Of a DNA stretch of 19,313 bases, positions 1-8,482 are shown one piece after another. This DNA is from Candidatus Brocadia sp. GTDB lineage: Bacteria; Planctomycetota; Brocadiia; Brocadiales; Brocadiaceae. The stretch lies in contig JAUQXU010000264.1 in the NCBI GenBank assembly GCA_030837935.1, positions 1 to 19,313 on the forward strand, read 5' to 3'. Made by a program: the position numbers and the translations under genes. Within the stretch, counting starts at the first letter, position 1. Every line of letters starts with the position of its first letter. The notes under the pieces were generated by a model. The model was given only the letters and a program-made list of their open reading frames with translations. It did no database searches and had not been told where the DNA came from.

Positions 1-1647
1 CTTAGAAGAAACAAGAAATACAAGAACAATCGTAAGCGTTGAGAAAAAAATGGGCGTCAGATTGATTGTTGTTAACCTGCAATCCAAGTAATTCCTGGCA
101 CCACAGATAACCGGTGGAATACCGGCAAAGATAGAAAATAAGGGCGGATGGGCTATGTAATGTTTGACAATTGTAAAACCGTCCCCAAACCATTGAACAT
201 ATTTCTTATCTTCAGTTTTATAGGCCGATACAAAATAAGCGCCTTCCCAGGATTTAGGCCCATCACCATGGAGGATATGATACCCGTTCCATGCCTCCTG
301 ATAAATGTCCATTGTATCCCCATGAGGCGGAATCACGCTATAATTGTTAAGTCTGAGAATGGCACCGAGAATTACTATAAAAACCAAGGTTACTACAGGC
401 CAATTATGTTTTACATAAGAAAGGTATCCATGAAAACGACATTCTCTTGTTTTTCTCCATACGAGAACGAAACCAAGACCGATAGATAGAGATGTGATAA
501 TAAATCCTATTGCACACCATAATCTTGCTCTGCCAAAAATTCTTATGTGCTCAGCCGGTTTTAAATACCATGAGGAGATGTTCGCAAATTTACTATCATC
601 CGGCCTTTGCCATTGCAGATTGAGTTTGGCATATTTAGTTGTGTTAAAATAATTGATTTGTATTGGTTTCCAACCTTTTCCCAGATGGATTTGCGCTTTT
701 GGATCACGTCCTGCACGATATTTTATAATCGGTTTCGAGTCGACAAACAGAAATGTATCTCCATTGGTATCTGCATGAAATGTATATATACCGTCTTTTG
801 GTATCCAAATAAACCCCCTCCAAATAATATTGTAAGCAGGGATATCAGTCGGCGGCGTGAAACGGCAATTATCCCAATAATTTACATAATAGGTTCTTAG
901 TATTCCGTAATTTTTAAATACGAGGGTGGGTTCATTTTTCTTAAATACGATATATGATAAATTAATGGTGCTATTCGGTTCAACACTCATGACATAAGGG
1001 AGTTTAGTGTCATTCGTGTGTAAATCCGGGGGTGTTGTTTCTTGATAAAATTGCGAGAGGGGTATTATTGTTTCACCTGCGTTTAGAAACTTCCACTTAA
1101 GATACAATGCAGCACCGCCGCCCTGATCAAAATATCTTAAATGGAAACGATAAAATCCTGGCTCAAGAAATAGTGTCCGTCTTTTTTCTACAAGCCCGTG
1201 CCTTCCCCCATTATTAATAATCTGCTTGTCGTTGAGGAATAGCTCTGACCCATCGTCTGAACCTAATACAAAGGTATAGTCTCCACGATATTCTATTTTC
1301 AAAAGGCCATCCCACTCAATGGTAAATGGTGATTTGTAGGATTTTTTAACTTCTGAAGACCAGTTAAAATTTATGGGTGTGTCTTCTATTGTTTCCTTTA
1401 TAAGAGCCTTTTTCGGGTGGCCTTCATAGATCTTTTTTTTGAGATTGGAACACATCTCTGACGGAGACACATTCAGGGGATGGAGCGGAACGTTTTCTGC
1501 TTTTGATTCTGCTTGCGAAAGATATAAATAATATCCAGTTAACCCGTGATTAGGCAGGAGCAGTCGGATGCCTGTATACATGCCACCAATTAACAGGACG
1601 ATGAGGAGGGTTATGAAAAGGCCCTTTGGTTTTGTGAATTGCATCAT
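1..1647 (-). CDS. Tandem PA14-like domains fused to a GT-C (GT39-like) membrane glycosyltransferase, C-terminus cut by window edge
   Basis: An open frame of 549 codons runs from ATG at 1647 to base 1 without a stop, so the gene continues past the window. An in-frame TAG at 1657-1659 fixes the start to 1647 or the adjacent ATG at 1644. Residues 8-28 form one membrane segment. Residues about 36-187 are a clear PA14 domain (SDDGSELFL at 130-138, NNGGRH, then LRYFDQGGGA at 170-179). Residues about 250-347 look like a second, degenerate PA14 copy, with NGDTFLFV in place of the SDDGS stretch. Two further membrane segments (about 375-396 and 415-432) lead into ILRLNNYSVIPPHGDTMDIY (430-449) and AHPPLFS. 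These resemble the first catalytic loop of GT39/GT-C enzymes, which take sugar from a polyprenyl-phosphate donor. The predicted topology puts the PA14 domains and the catalytic loop on the same, periplasmic, face. It is divergent from the two PA14 glycosyltransferases that follow. The acceptor and sugar are unknown. Confidence 0.85.
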   Translation of the reverse strand, partial: MMQFTKPKGLFITLLIVLLIGGMYTGIRLLLPNHGLTGYYLYLSQAESKAENVPLHPLNVSPSEMCSNLKKKIYEGHPKKALIKETIEDTPINFNWSSEVKKSYKSPFTIEWDGLLKIEYRGDYTFVLGSDDGSELFLNDKQIINNGGRHGLVEKRRTLFLEPGFYRFHLRYFDQGGGAALYLKWKFLNAGETIIPLSQFYQETTPPDLHTNDTKLPYVMSVEPNSTINLSYIVFKKNEPTLVFKNYGILRTYYVNYWDNCRFTPPTDIPAYNIIWRGFIWIPKDGIYTFHADTNGDTFLFVDSKPIIKYRAGRDPKAQIHLGKGWKPIQINYFNTTKYAKLNLQWQRPDDSKFANISSWYLKPAEHIRIFGRARLWCAIGFIITSLSIGLGFVLVWRKTRECRFHGYLSYVKHNWPVVTLVFIVILGAILRLNNYSVIPPHGDTMDIYQEAWNGYHILHGDGPKSWEGAYFVSAYKTEDKKYVQWFGDGFTIVKHYIAHPPLFSIFAGIPPVICGARNYLDCRLTTINLTPIFFSTLTIVLVFLVSSK

Positions 1648-1954
1648 ACTAAATTGCTATAGTCCTTTACATGAATAATAGCAATGCAGATTCCCTTAAT
1701 CGTTTTAAATTAAAATAGAGACGGACAAACTTGTTTTCCCGTCCCACCCTACAACCCGCATAAATAAAATGAAATTCCTTACACACTCAAATTATATTCT
1801 ATATAAGGACTATTTGTAAAGAAATCAAACTATTTGTATGTTTTATTGAAAAAAGACCCGAAAGGTTGTATATTTTGAAAGTTAACGGATCTGCTTCCAG
1901 AAAGAGAAAAGAGAAGTAAAATTTAGGGCGACATTACCTCAGGTCAACAATGAA
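1648..1954. other. Divergent intergenic region between two PA14 glycosyltransferase genes
   Basis: This stretch of 307 bp has no convincing gene in any frame. It lies between the start codons of two divergently transcribed PA14-containing glycosyltransferase genes, so it should hold promoters for both. A candidate plus-strand promoter is listed separately. The 10-mer ACTATTTGTA occurs twice in direct orientation at 1809-1818 and 1829-1838, exactly 20 bp apart, just upstream of that promoter. I found no convincing minus-strand promoter, terminator or RNA gene. Confidence 0.7.
1846..1874 (+). promoter_or_regulatory. Candidate sigma70-type promoter for the plus-strand glycosyltransferase pair
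   Basis: A TTGAAA hexamer at 1846-1851 and a TATATT hexamer at 1869-1874 are separated by 17 bp. Each resembles its consensus (TTGACA, TATAAT). Transcription would begin near 1881, leaving a leader of about 74 nt before the ATG at 1955. The background is AT-rich, so chance matches are likely. No transcript evidence is available. Confidence 0.35.
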
Positions 1955-4351
1955 ATGACTTATGTTATTTTACTTATTATTGTTTCTGCGATAACGGGAT
2001 TTTTGATTACGTATCTCCTGGCATCCAGGTACTCCATCCTTGAAAGATCTGGTTACGGAATAGCTATAGGATTAGGACTCTACACATGGATTGTTTATCT
2101 ATTTTCATTACTGTGGGGACTTTCTGGCAAAAGTATATACATCGCTGCAATCTTACTTGTTGTGTTTTGTACCGTAATACTCACCATCAAGTGGGGTTCT
2201 TTTAAAGAAAAGATACTGAATGAAGTAATCGAGATAAAAAACGACTTTTTTCTCAATAAGATGTCCTACTTTGCGCATATTGCAGTATTTTCTTTTTTTA
2301 CCACGATATTCTGGCGTCTGTTCTCTAGAACAATCATCTGGAAAAAGGACGGCATGTATATTGGCCTTCCAAACAATTATGGAGACCTGCCACTTCATCT
2401 GGCCTATATCACATCTTTTGTTTGGGGCAATAATATCCCTCCTCAGGACCCTTCTTTTGCCGGGGAAAAACTCGTTTATCCATTCCTGTCAGATTTCCTA
2501 TCTGCCATTTTTCTTAAATTGGGTTTGGATTTTAGAGACATATTATTCATTCCCGGTCTATTACTGACTATTTCTCTTTATTGTGTCCTCTATTACTTTA
2601 CCTATCGTTTGACCAAAAAAAGGCTTGCTGCAATTATTTCGACGTTTCTATTCTTTTTTTCCGGTGGGTTTGGTTTTTATTATTTCTTCCATGACCTAGT
2701 AAATACATCTCATAACCTGTGGCCATTTCTCATGAACCTCCCGCGGGATTATACAAAGATTCCGTCTTTGAATTACCATTGGATAACACCATTAACATGC
2801 CTTAACATACCGCAACGGCCTTTTCTCTTTGGTTTTCCCATAACCATGTTAATCTTTTCTCTCCTCTATACGGGTATCGAGCATAGGCAATGGAGGGAAT
2901 TTGTCTTTTCAGGAATCCTTGCCGGCGCACTTCCTTTCTTTCATTCGCACAGTTTCCTTGCGATACTCATGGTCACCATACCACTAGGTCTTATATTCTG
3001 GGACTGGCGTAAATGGTTTCTGTTCTTTATGCCTGCCTTTATACTGTCACTCCCGCAGGTACTGTACTTTTCCGGACACATTGGCGGCGGAAGCTTTTTC
3101 AAACCCAGTTTTGGCTGGATGGCAGGAAAAGAAAATTTCCTGTGGTTCTGGTTAAAAAATACCAGCCTTTTTTGGTTACTGGTTATAGGCGGATTTGTAG
3201 CCATTTTTACAACAAGGAACAGCCATTTTCCCCTACGATTAGGATTTTATTCTTTGCCGTTCTTGATACTTTTTCTGTTACCCAATCTCGTACTTTTTGC
3301 ACCGTGGAATTGGGATAATATAAAAATATTGATTTATTGGTTTCTCGGCACAACGCCCATAGCGGCGCTGGGACTGACTTGGCTATATAAAAATGAGCGC
3401 ATCAAGGCAGTTTCAAGGGTGGGTTTTTTCATAATCATGTTTTTTCTTATTGCTGCAGGGGGTATTGATGTATTTAAATATGCCATACCCCCTCGGGATG
3501 GATGGAAGGAATTTAGTGCAGAGGAAATAATACTTGCCAGGCGGATTTCTGTTGAGACACCGCAAGATGCAGTTTTCTTAAATGCACCAACATTTAATCA
3601 TCCTGTATTTATGTCTGGTAGAAAGTCATTAATGGGTTATCCTGCCCATATATGGAGCCACGGCTACAGCGACGCGTATAGGCGCGAGCAGGACGTCCAA
3701 GCGATGCTAAAAGGGAAATCTAATGCCATTGCACTGATAAACACGTATAAACCGTCTTACGTTACAATTGGCCCACACGAAAGGCGTATTGGTGTCAACA
3801 AGGTATTCTTCGACACAAATTACCCATGCACTATCGCCACAGAAAACTATAAAATTTACGACCTTACCACCCTGAAAGCCAAACAACCACTCGCCCCTCT
3901 CGTGAGCAATAGACAAAATCTGACCGATCAAAAGTATGGATTACGTGTATGCTATTATGGTAACACACATTGGGAGGGTGAGCCGGTATATGAGGAGATT
4001 ATAGAGTCTATTGAATTTAATTGGCCCAATGAAGAAAAAAAGCCCGTATCAAGCCCTTTTAGCGCTATTTTAAAAGGTTCTATCGACATTGATACCGCAG
4101 GTAAATACACATTTAAGATAACGTCAGATGATGGTTCCTGGCTTTATATAGATGATATACTGATAATAGATAATGGGGGCAGCCACTCAATAAAATCTGC
4201 GACAGGTACTCTTACATTAGAAAAGGGGACACATAAAATAACGATTAAATATTTTGACAGGGGAGGCGGGGCTGTTCTTAACCTGTCGTGGTTGCCACCC
4301 GACGGTGTCGAATCAGGAATACCGGTGGAAAGATTAACAATAAAAGATTAA
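1955..4351 (+). CDS. Multi-pass GT-C type membrane glycosyltransferase with C-terminal PA14 domain
   Basis: The 798-residue product starts with many hydrophobic segments (first at about 3-23; roughly a dozen up to residue 505). A long first periplasmic loop contains NNYGDLPLHLAYITSF (140-155) and then a YPFLSDF stretch. The acidic D144 there matches the position of the catalytic Asp in GT-C enzymes. FFHSHSF (328-334) and NWDNIKILIYWF (452-463) are further polar/aromatic motifs. Residues about 505-650 form a soluble part. Residues about 660-795 are a PA14 domain with SDDGSWLYIDD (724-734), DNGGSHS and IKYFDRGGGAVLNLSW (764-779). In the expected topology PA14 sits in the periplasm. The ATG at 1955 follows AGG at 1941 as a weak ribosome site. 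The next gene begins 22 bp after the stop, suggesting an operon. The exact sugar and acceptor cannot be told; a related oligosaccharyl- or mannosyl-transferase role is possible. Confidence 0.8.
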   Translation: MTYVILLIIVSAITGFLITYLLASRYSILERSGYGIAIGLGLYTWIVYLFSLLWGLSGKSIYIAAILLVVFCTVILTIKWGSFKEKILNEVIEIKNDFFLNKMSYFAHIAVFSFFTTIFWRLFSRTIIWKKDGMYIGLPNNYGDLPLHLAYITSFVWGNNIPPQDPSFAGEKLVYPFLSDFLSAIFLKLGLDFRDILFIPGLLLTISLYCVLYYFTYRLTKKRLAAIISTFLFFFSGGFGFYYFFHDLVNTSHNLWPFLMNLPRDYTKIPSLNYHWITPLTCLNIPQRPFLFGFPITMLIFSLLYTGIEHRQWREFVFSGILAGALPFFHSHSFLAILMVTIPLGLIFWDWRKWFLFFMPAFILSLPQVLYFSGHIGGGSFFKPSFGWMAGKENFLWFWLKNTSLFWLLVIGGFVAIFTTRNSHFPLRLGFYSLPFLILFLLPNLVLFAPWNWDNIKILIYWFLGTTPIAALGLTWLYKNERIKAVSRVGFFIIMFFLIAAGGIDVFKYAIPPRDGWKEFSAEEIILARRISVETPQDAVFLNAPTFNHPVFMSGRKSLMGYPAHIWSHGYSDAYRREQDVQAMLKGKSNAIALINTYKPSYVTIGPHERRIGVNKVFFDTNYPCTIATENYKIYDLTTLKAKQPLAPLVSNRQNLTDQKYGLRVCYYGNTHWEGEPVYEEIIESIEFNWPNEEKKPVSSPFSAILKGSIDIDTAGKYTFKITSDDGSWLYIDDILIIDNGGSHSIKSATGTLTLEKGTHKITIKYFDRGGGAVLNLSWLPPDGVESGIPVERLTIKD

Positions 4352-4373
4352 GACAAAAGAGGGAAGAAAAAAG

Positions 4374-6395
4374 ATGAAAGACAAAAAGGAACTTGGGAGT
4401 ATGAAAGAACAACAAAAACAAAGGGTTCTATTATTCGTAGCCTTTTTTCTTCCCATTTTAACAGCATCATTACTTCGTTTCTGGGACATTGGTCTCAGAC
4501 CTTTCCATTCGGATGAAGGTGTAAATAGTTTTTTCCTGCTTAATTTATTCAACAGAAACTATTATCACTACGATCCAGCTAATTATCATGGTCCCTTCCT
4601 TTATTATATTGGTTTAATCCCATTTTATATTTTAGGTATTTCGGACTTTGCATTCCGCCTCATGCCTGTTTTGTTCGGTATCATGGCCGTGGCTTTGTTG
4701 TATCCACTGCGAAAAAGATTAGGCACTATGGGTCTGCTGACAGCAGGATTACTCACTGCGTTCTCTCCTGCAAACTCATTCTTCTCAAGGGATACAATCC
4801 ACGAAATTTATTTAGTATTCTTTTCACTAGCGATTGTTGTTTCTTTTTTTCTTTATTCTGAAACAAAGAAATCGAGGTACATGTATTTCGCTGCTGCAAG
4901 TATTGCCTTTGTCGTTACCATAAAAGAAACTTATATAATGACCTTTGCCGTCTATGTATTGTCTTTAGTAATTATGTATAGTTATGAAATACTTTTCTCA
5001 TCTAAAAGCGGCAGATTTCAATATTTTAAAGATATATTTATCACTTTTGCAGTTAATTGCAAGAAAAAGAAATATGCTCTGGGTATAAGCATTGGAATAT
5101 TTTTACTTATCAATTTTTTGTTTTACTCATCTTTTCTCACCTATTATGCAGGAATTAAAGGTATTTTGACAACACTGAAAATATGGTCAAAGACTGGTGT
5201 ACACAGTGGCGGCCATGCCAAGCCGTTCTTTTATTATTTTAAAGTGCTTTACAAATTTGAACTTCCTATACTGATTTTAGGAATAGCCGGATTTTATTAT
5301 TCATTCAGGCGGGGAAATAAATTTACTGTTTTCGCGGCTTCGTGGACTATTCTTATCTACGTCATCTATTCCTTTATACCCTACAAGACGCCCTGGTTGA
5401 TTTTAAATATCTTGCTACCGCTTTCTCTGATGGGGGGGATCTTTGTAAACAATATATTCAGTCTGGTAGAAAAGAGATGGCATTATGCAATCTTTTATCC
5501 TCTATACGTTAGTATTTTTGGTTTTTCCTGTTATCAGTCTATTATGCTGAATTTTAATAACTATGATGACGAACGGTATGAACTTGTCTATGTACAAACC
5601 AAGCGGGATATTTATAATTTATTGGCCAGATTAAAATCTCTCTCAAATACCTGCGGGAAAGACATGGCTATTAATATCGTTTCGAGAGAATACTGGCCGC
5701 TACCCTGGTATCTCAGAGAATACAAAAATGCAAAATTCTGGGGCAACGTAATTGATAATCCAAACGCACCTGTTATCCTGGTGGATAAAAGCGGAGAAGC
5801 AGACCTGAGCAAAAAACTAAAGGGCGAGTATAAGAAAGAACGTTTTGTATTACGGCCTGGTGTTTGGCTCACAGCATATATACAAAAAAATCTCTATGAT
5901 ATTGCGTCTGATACGCAAGCAACGGCAAAGACAATCGCTCAACCAGGTGCCAAAATTTCAAAAGAAGAACTCGCTCCGGGTTTAATTGCAAAATATTACT
6001 ATAACATTGAATGTATTGGCAATCCTTTTTTGTCACGGGTAGAAAAAGATGCTATTTCTTTTATCTATAATGACGCGTCGAAAAAACCTTACAGGTCTCC
6101 TTTCGGTATCGAATGGGAAGGGTATCTGTCCATTACGCAAAAAGGGGTCTATCAATTTGCGACAAAGTCAGATGATGGGTCTCTCGTTTACATTGATGAA
6201 AAGCTGGTCGTTAACAATGACGACATTCATGCGTTAAAGTATGTTTCCGCTATTGTACCTCTGGAAGCTGGGTTTCACAATATTCGCATACGATATTTTG
6301 ATGGAGGTGGCGGGGCAATTATGGAATTTTTCTGGACGCCACCGGGCGGAAAAGAATCGGTTGTTTCGGGACAGGTTTTGTTTCATAAAAAGTGA
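4374..6395 (+). CDS. Agl23/TIGR03663-like GT39-family membrane protein with C-terminal PA14 domain
   Basis: The 673-residue product has a membrane segment at about 18-36, then LRFWDIGLRPFHSDEGVN (34-51). This is the GT39-type first loop, with the catalytic-type acidic pair D47/E48. NYHGPFLYYIG, YKTPWLILNILLPL (337-350) and EYWPLPWYLREY (439-450) are hallmarks, from memory, of the family called flippase activity-associated protein Agl23 (TIGR03663). That family is related to dolichyl-phosphate-mannose protein mannosyltransferases. After about ten membrane spans and a soluble stretch, residues about 533-665 form a PA14 domain. It contains SDDGSLVYIDEK (599-610) and IRIRYFDGGGGAIMEFFW (637-654). 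The ATG at 4374 follows GAGGG at a spacing of 10 nt. A second ATG at 4401 is possible. The gene is likely co-transcribed with the preceding PA14 glycosyltransferase, and its stop lies 2 bp from the stop of the convergent GT2 gene. PA14 fused to this family is unusual. The substrate is not known. Confidence 0.85.
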   Translation: MKDKKELGSMKEQQKQRVLLFVAFFLPILTASLLRFWDIGLRPFHSDEGVNSFFLLNLFNRNYYHYDPANYHGPFLYYIGLIPFYILGISDFAFRLMPVLFGIMAVALLYPLRKRLGTMGLLTAGLLTAFSPANSFFSRDTIHEIYLVFFSLAIVVSFFLYSETKKSRYMYFAAASIAFVVTIKETYIMTFAVYVLSLVIMYSYEILFSSKSGRFQYFKDIFITFAVNCKKKKYALGISIGIFLLINFLFYSSFLTYYAGIKGILTTLKIWSKTGVHSGGHAKPFFYYFKVLYKFELPILILGIAGFYYSFRRGNKFTVFAASWTILIYVIYSFIPYKTPWLILNILLPLSLMGGIFVNNIFSLVEKRWHYAIFYPLYVSIFGFSCYQSIMLNFNNYDDERYELVYVQTKRDIYNLLARLKSLSNTCGKDMAINIVSREYWPLPWYLREYKNAKFWGNVIDNPNAPVILVDKSGEADLSKKLKGEYKKERFVLRPGVWLTAYIQKNLYDIASDTQATAKTIAQPGAKISKEELAPGLIAKYYYNIECIGNPFLSRVEKDAISFIYNDASKKPYRSPFGIEWEGYLSITQKGVYQFATKSDDGSLVYIDEKLVVNNDDIHALKYVSAIVPLEAGFHNIRIRYFDGGGGAIMEFFWTPPGGKESVVSGQVLFHKK

Positions 6396-6397
6396 CA

Positions 6398-7126
6398 TCA
6401 CCGGTAACATCCTTTAAAATCTTTCATTTTTATCCTGAATATATCCCTGAACATCTGAAGAGAATGTCGAATCGGATTCACCTTACTTAATGCAGAATTT
6501 TCCCATCGAATGGGAATTTCCTTTATCTTAAAATTAAATTTCCGTGCTACATAAAGAGATTCCACATCAAAGGAAAAACCGTCGACGCTACACCTGCTAA
6601 AGACTGTTTTTACAACCTCCTTTTTGAATCCTTTAAATCCACATTGGGTATCAACGATCCCTTTCAGCAACACCATGTTTACGATGAAATTAAAGATCTT
6701 GCCCATTTTTTCCCTGTACCAGGGTTGCCGAATAGTAATGCAGGAACCATGCATGCTTCGCGACCCAATAACTACATCATAACCATTGGCAAGATACCGC
6801 AAGCACTTTTCTATTTCCTCAATAGGGGTAGAAAGATCTGCATCGGTAAAAAAGATGTATTCACCTCTTGCAGACAACATACCTTTTCTCACAGAATAAC
6901 CCTTACCACTATTCCGTTCATTTGCTAAAACAACAATATGGTTGTCTGAACATGCAAAATTCTTCACCATTTGGAGAGTGCCATCCGTAGAGCCATCATC
7001 TACAATAATTATTTCATAGGGAAAGCCTTGATTGAAAAGGTACGCACGGATTTTAGCAAGGGTAGACAATAACCTCTTTTCCTCGTTATACGCAGGAATT
7101 ATTATGGATAGAAAACAGTCTTTCAT
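6398..7126 (-). CDS. GT2 polyprenyl-phosphate sugar synthase (dolichyl-phosphate glucose/mannose synthase-like)
   Basis: The 242-residue soluble GT-A fold enzyme has PAYNEE (11-16), VDDGSTDGT (42-50), TDADLSTP (94-101), IGSR (120-123) and DTQCGFKGF (159-167). The last is typical of ALG5-like dolichyl-phosphate beta-glucosyltransferases and the related DPM1 group. These enzymes move a sugar from UDP-Glc or GDP-Man to a polyprenyl phosphate on the cytoplasmic membrane face. There is no C-terminal GtrA or membrane domain, so it is the short form. The ATG at 7126 is fixed by an in-frame TAG directly upstream (7127-7129); no strong ribosome site is visible. It lies 147 bp downstream of gspF on the same strand and faces the glycosyltransferase operon. 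That neighbourhood suggests it supplies the lipid-linked donor for the PA14 GT-C proteins (inference). Whether the sugar is glucose or mannose cannot be decided. Confidence 0.85.
   Translation of the reverse strand: MKDCFLSIIIPAYNEEKRLLSTLAKIRAYLFNQGFPYEIIIVDDGSTDGTLQMVKNFACSDNHIVVLANERNSGKGYSVRKGMLSARGEYIFFTDADLSTPIEEIEKCLRYLANGYDVVIGSRSMHGSCITIRQPWYREKMGKIFNFIVNMVLLKGIVDTQCGFKGFKKEVVKTVFSRCSVDGFSFDVESLYVARKFNFKIKEIPIRWENSALSKVNPIRHSLQMFRDIFRIKMKDFKGCYR
6500..6516 (+). terminator. Weak candidate hairpin terminator for the plus-strand glycosyltransferase operon
   Basis: TTCCCAT, loop CGA, then ATGGGAA form a perfect 7-bp stem about 105 bp past the stop at 6395. It is followed on the plus strand by TTTCCTTTAT. 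The stem lies inside the coding sequence of the convergent GT2 gene, so it may be a chance result of coding. With only 2 bp between the two stop codons, any terminator must lie inside the opposing gene, which makes this worth listing. Confidence 0.2.
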
Positions 7127-7273
7127 CTATGAGTGTATTGCTTTTGAACACAGCCAAATACGAATTATCAGGATTTTAGAAATGAACAGAGAACTTATTA
7201 TCGTTCGACTGAACGCTCACGACAAAGTCTGTGTCCATCTGCAAAAATATGCGTCCTGATTAAACGAATCAAA

Positions 7274-8476
7274 TTAAAACTTTAAATCGTTCACACTGAG
7301 GATTGCCGTTAGCATAGAAATTACAATTACACCGATAACTGCTCCCATAAGTAATATAAGTACAGGCTCAACCATCGTTACAAGCCTTTTCATACGATGC
7401 TCGACGTCAGCGTCAAAATTATCTGCGACTTTAAGAAGCATTTGATCCAAATTTCCCGTCTCTTCACCCACTTTCAGCAAATGAACAGCAATTTCCGGGA
7501 GGAAACCCCTTTTTGCAAGTGATGCGGTAAGACCTGCACCCTCTTTCACGTTCCCTTTTACATCTCCCAGAATATCAACAAGATATTGATTGGATAGCAC
7601 ATCTTTAACAATATCCATCGACTTCAGCAGTGGTACACCATTTTCCAGCAATGTGCCAAGTGTTCTGGCAAATCTGGATACCTGCATTTTCCATAAGAGG
7701 TTACCGATAAGTGGCAATTTTAACTTTTTTTGGTCTATTTTTATGGATGTATTTTTATCTTTCATCGCTTTTTTATACGAAAAGAACACAGCGACGGCAG
7801 CAATAATTAAAACCCAACCATATCGAATAGAATATTGGCTCATACCCATGAGTATCATTGTCGAAAAAGGAAGAGCAATTCCCATTCCCTCAAAGATCTG
7901 TGAAAACTTAGGGATAACATAAACAATAAGTGCTCCCACACATACGAGACCAGTGCTGCTCAGCAAGAGGGGATAAATCATTGCAGAAATAATTTCACTC
8001 CTGACTTTTTGTAGCCTTTCCTGAAATGTCCCCAATCTCTTAAGTACCTGCGGCAATACCCCTCCTTCCTCTCCGGCACGTACCATATTTATATAAACGC
8101 CAGAAAACAGCTTAACATGATTTGTAAGTACCTCAGCAAAGGATTTTCCCGATTTAATTCCGTTCAGCAAATCCTCAACAACGTCTTTGATTGCATTTCT
8201 ATCTTGCCCGGACAACAAAATAGACAAACTCTTGTCAATAGGAATTCCCCCTTCAAGTAGTGTTGCGAGTTCTTGTGTGAAAGGCAAAACAGCTTTCTTA
8301 TTTGCCCGATTCAGGAGAAATCCAAAGTTTTTATTTTTATCTGCTTGTTCAATATGTAAAATTATATGGCCTGATTTGCGGAGTTCACTAATCAAGTCAA
8401 TCTTACTCAGAGCTTCTTTCTCCCCTTCTACAATGCCACTGGAAGTTGTTAGTAATTTGTATTTAAATATACTCAT
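7274..8476 (-). CDS. gspF: Type II secretion inner-membrane platform protein GspF
   Basis: The 400-residue product matches the usual length and architecture of GspF/PilC. Two repeated T2SSF four-helix domains lie at about 65-188 and 267-390. Membrane segments lie at about 167-190, 218-235 and 370-393. The motifs LATLLEGGIPIDKSL (70-84), VRAGEEGGVLPQVL (132-145), LGTLLENGVPLLKS (273-286) and LKVGEETGNLDQML (334-347) are the duplicated family signatures. GspF sits in the inner membrane and couples the GspE ATPase to pseudopilus growth. It is the last gene of the operon, starting 6 bp after the stop of the GspC/PilP-like gene. No Shine-Dalgarno is visible, so translation probably depends on coupling. 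It is normally next to gspE, but no gspE is present here. Confidence 0.95.
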   Translation of the reverse strand: MSIFKYKLLTTSSGIVEGEKEALSKIDLISELRKSGHIILHIEQADKNKNFGFLLNRANKKAVLPFTQELATLLEGGIPIDKSLSILLSGQDRNAIKDVVEDLLNGIKSGKSFAEVLTNHVKLFSGVYINMVRAGEEGGVLPQVLKRLGTFQERLQKVRSEIISAMIYPLLLSSTGLVCVGALIVYVIPKFSQIFEGMGIALPFSTMILMGMSQYSIRYGWVLIIAAVAVFFSYKKAMKDKNTSIKIDQKKLKLPLIGNLLWKMQVSRFARTLGTLLENGVPLLKSMDIVKDVLSNQYLVDILGDVKGNVKEGAGLTASLAKRGFLPEIAVHLLKVGEETGNLDQMLLKVADNFDADVEHRMKRLVTMVEPVLILLMGAVIGVIVISMLTAILSVNDLKF

Positions 8477-8482
8477 AAAGGG

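Noticed and set aside
148..900. Short plus-strand open frames in 148-489 and 607-900
   Set aside because: They lie opposite the long minus-strand PA14/GT-C frame (1-1647), which has clear domain motifs. The plus-strand translations have no recognisable features.
1955..6395. PA14 genes as toxins or protective-antigen relatives
   Set aside because: The PA14 domain is a module found in many sugar-binding proteins. Here it is attached to multi-span membrane glycosyltransferases, with no toxin domain.
7202..7215. CGTTC-GACT-GAACG inverted repeat between gspF and the GT2 gene as a terminator
   Set aside because: The stem is only 5 bp and has no T-tract on either strand.
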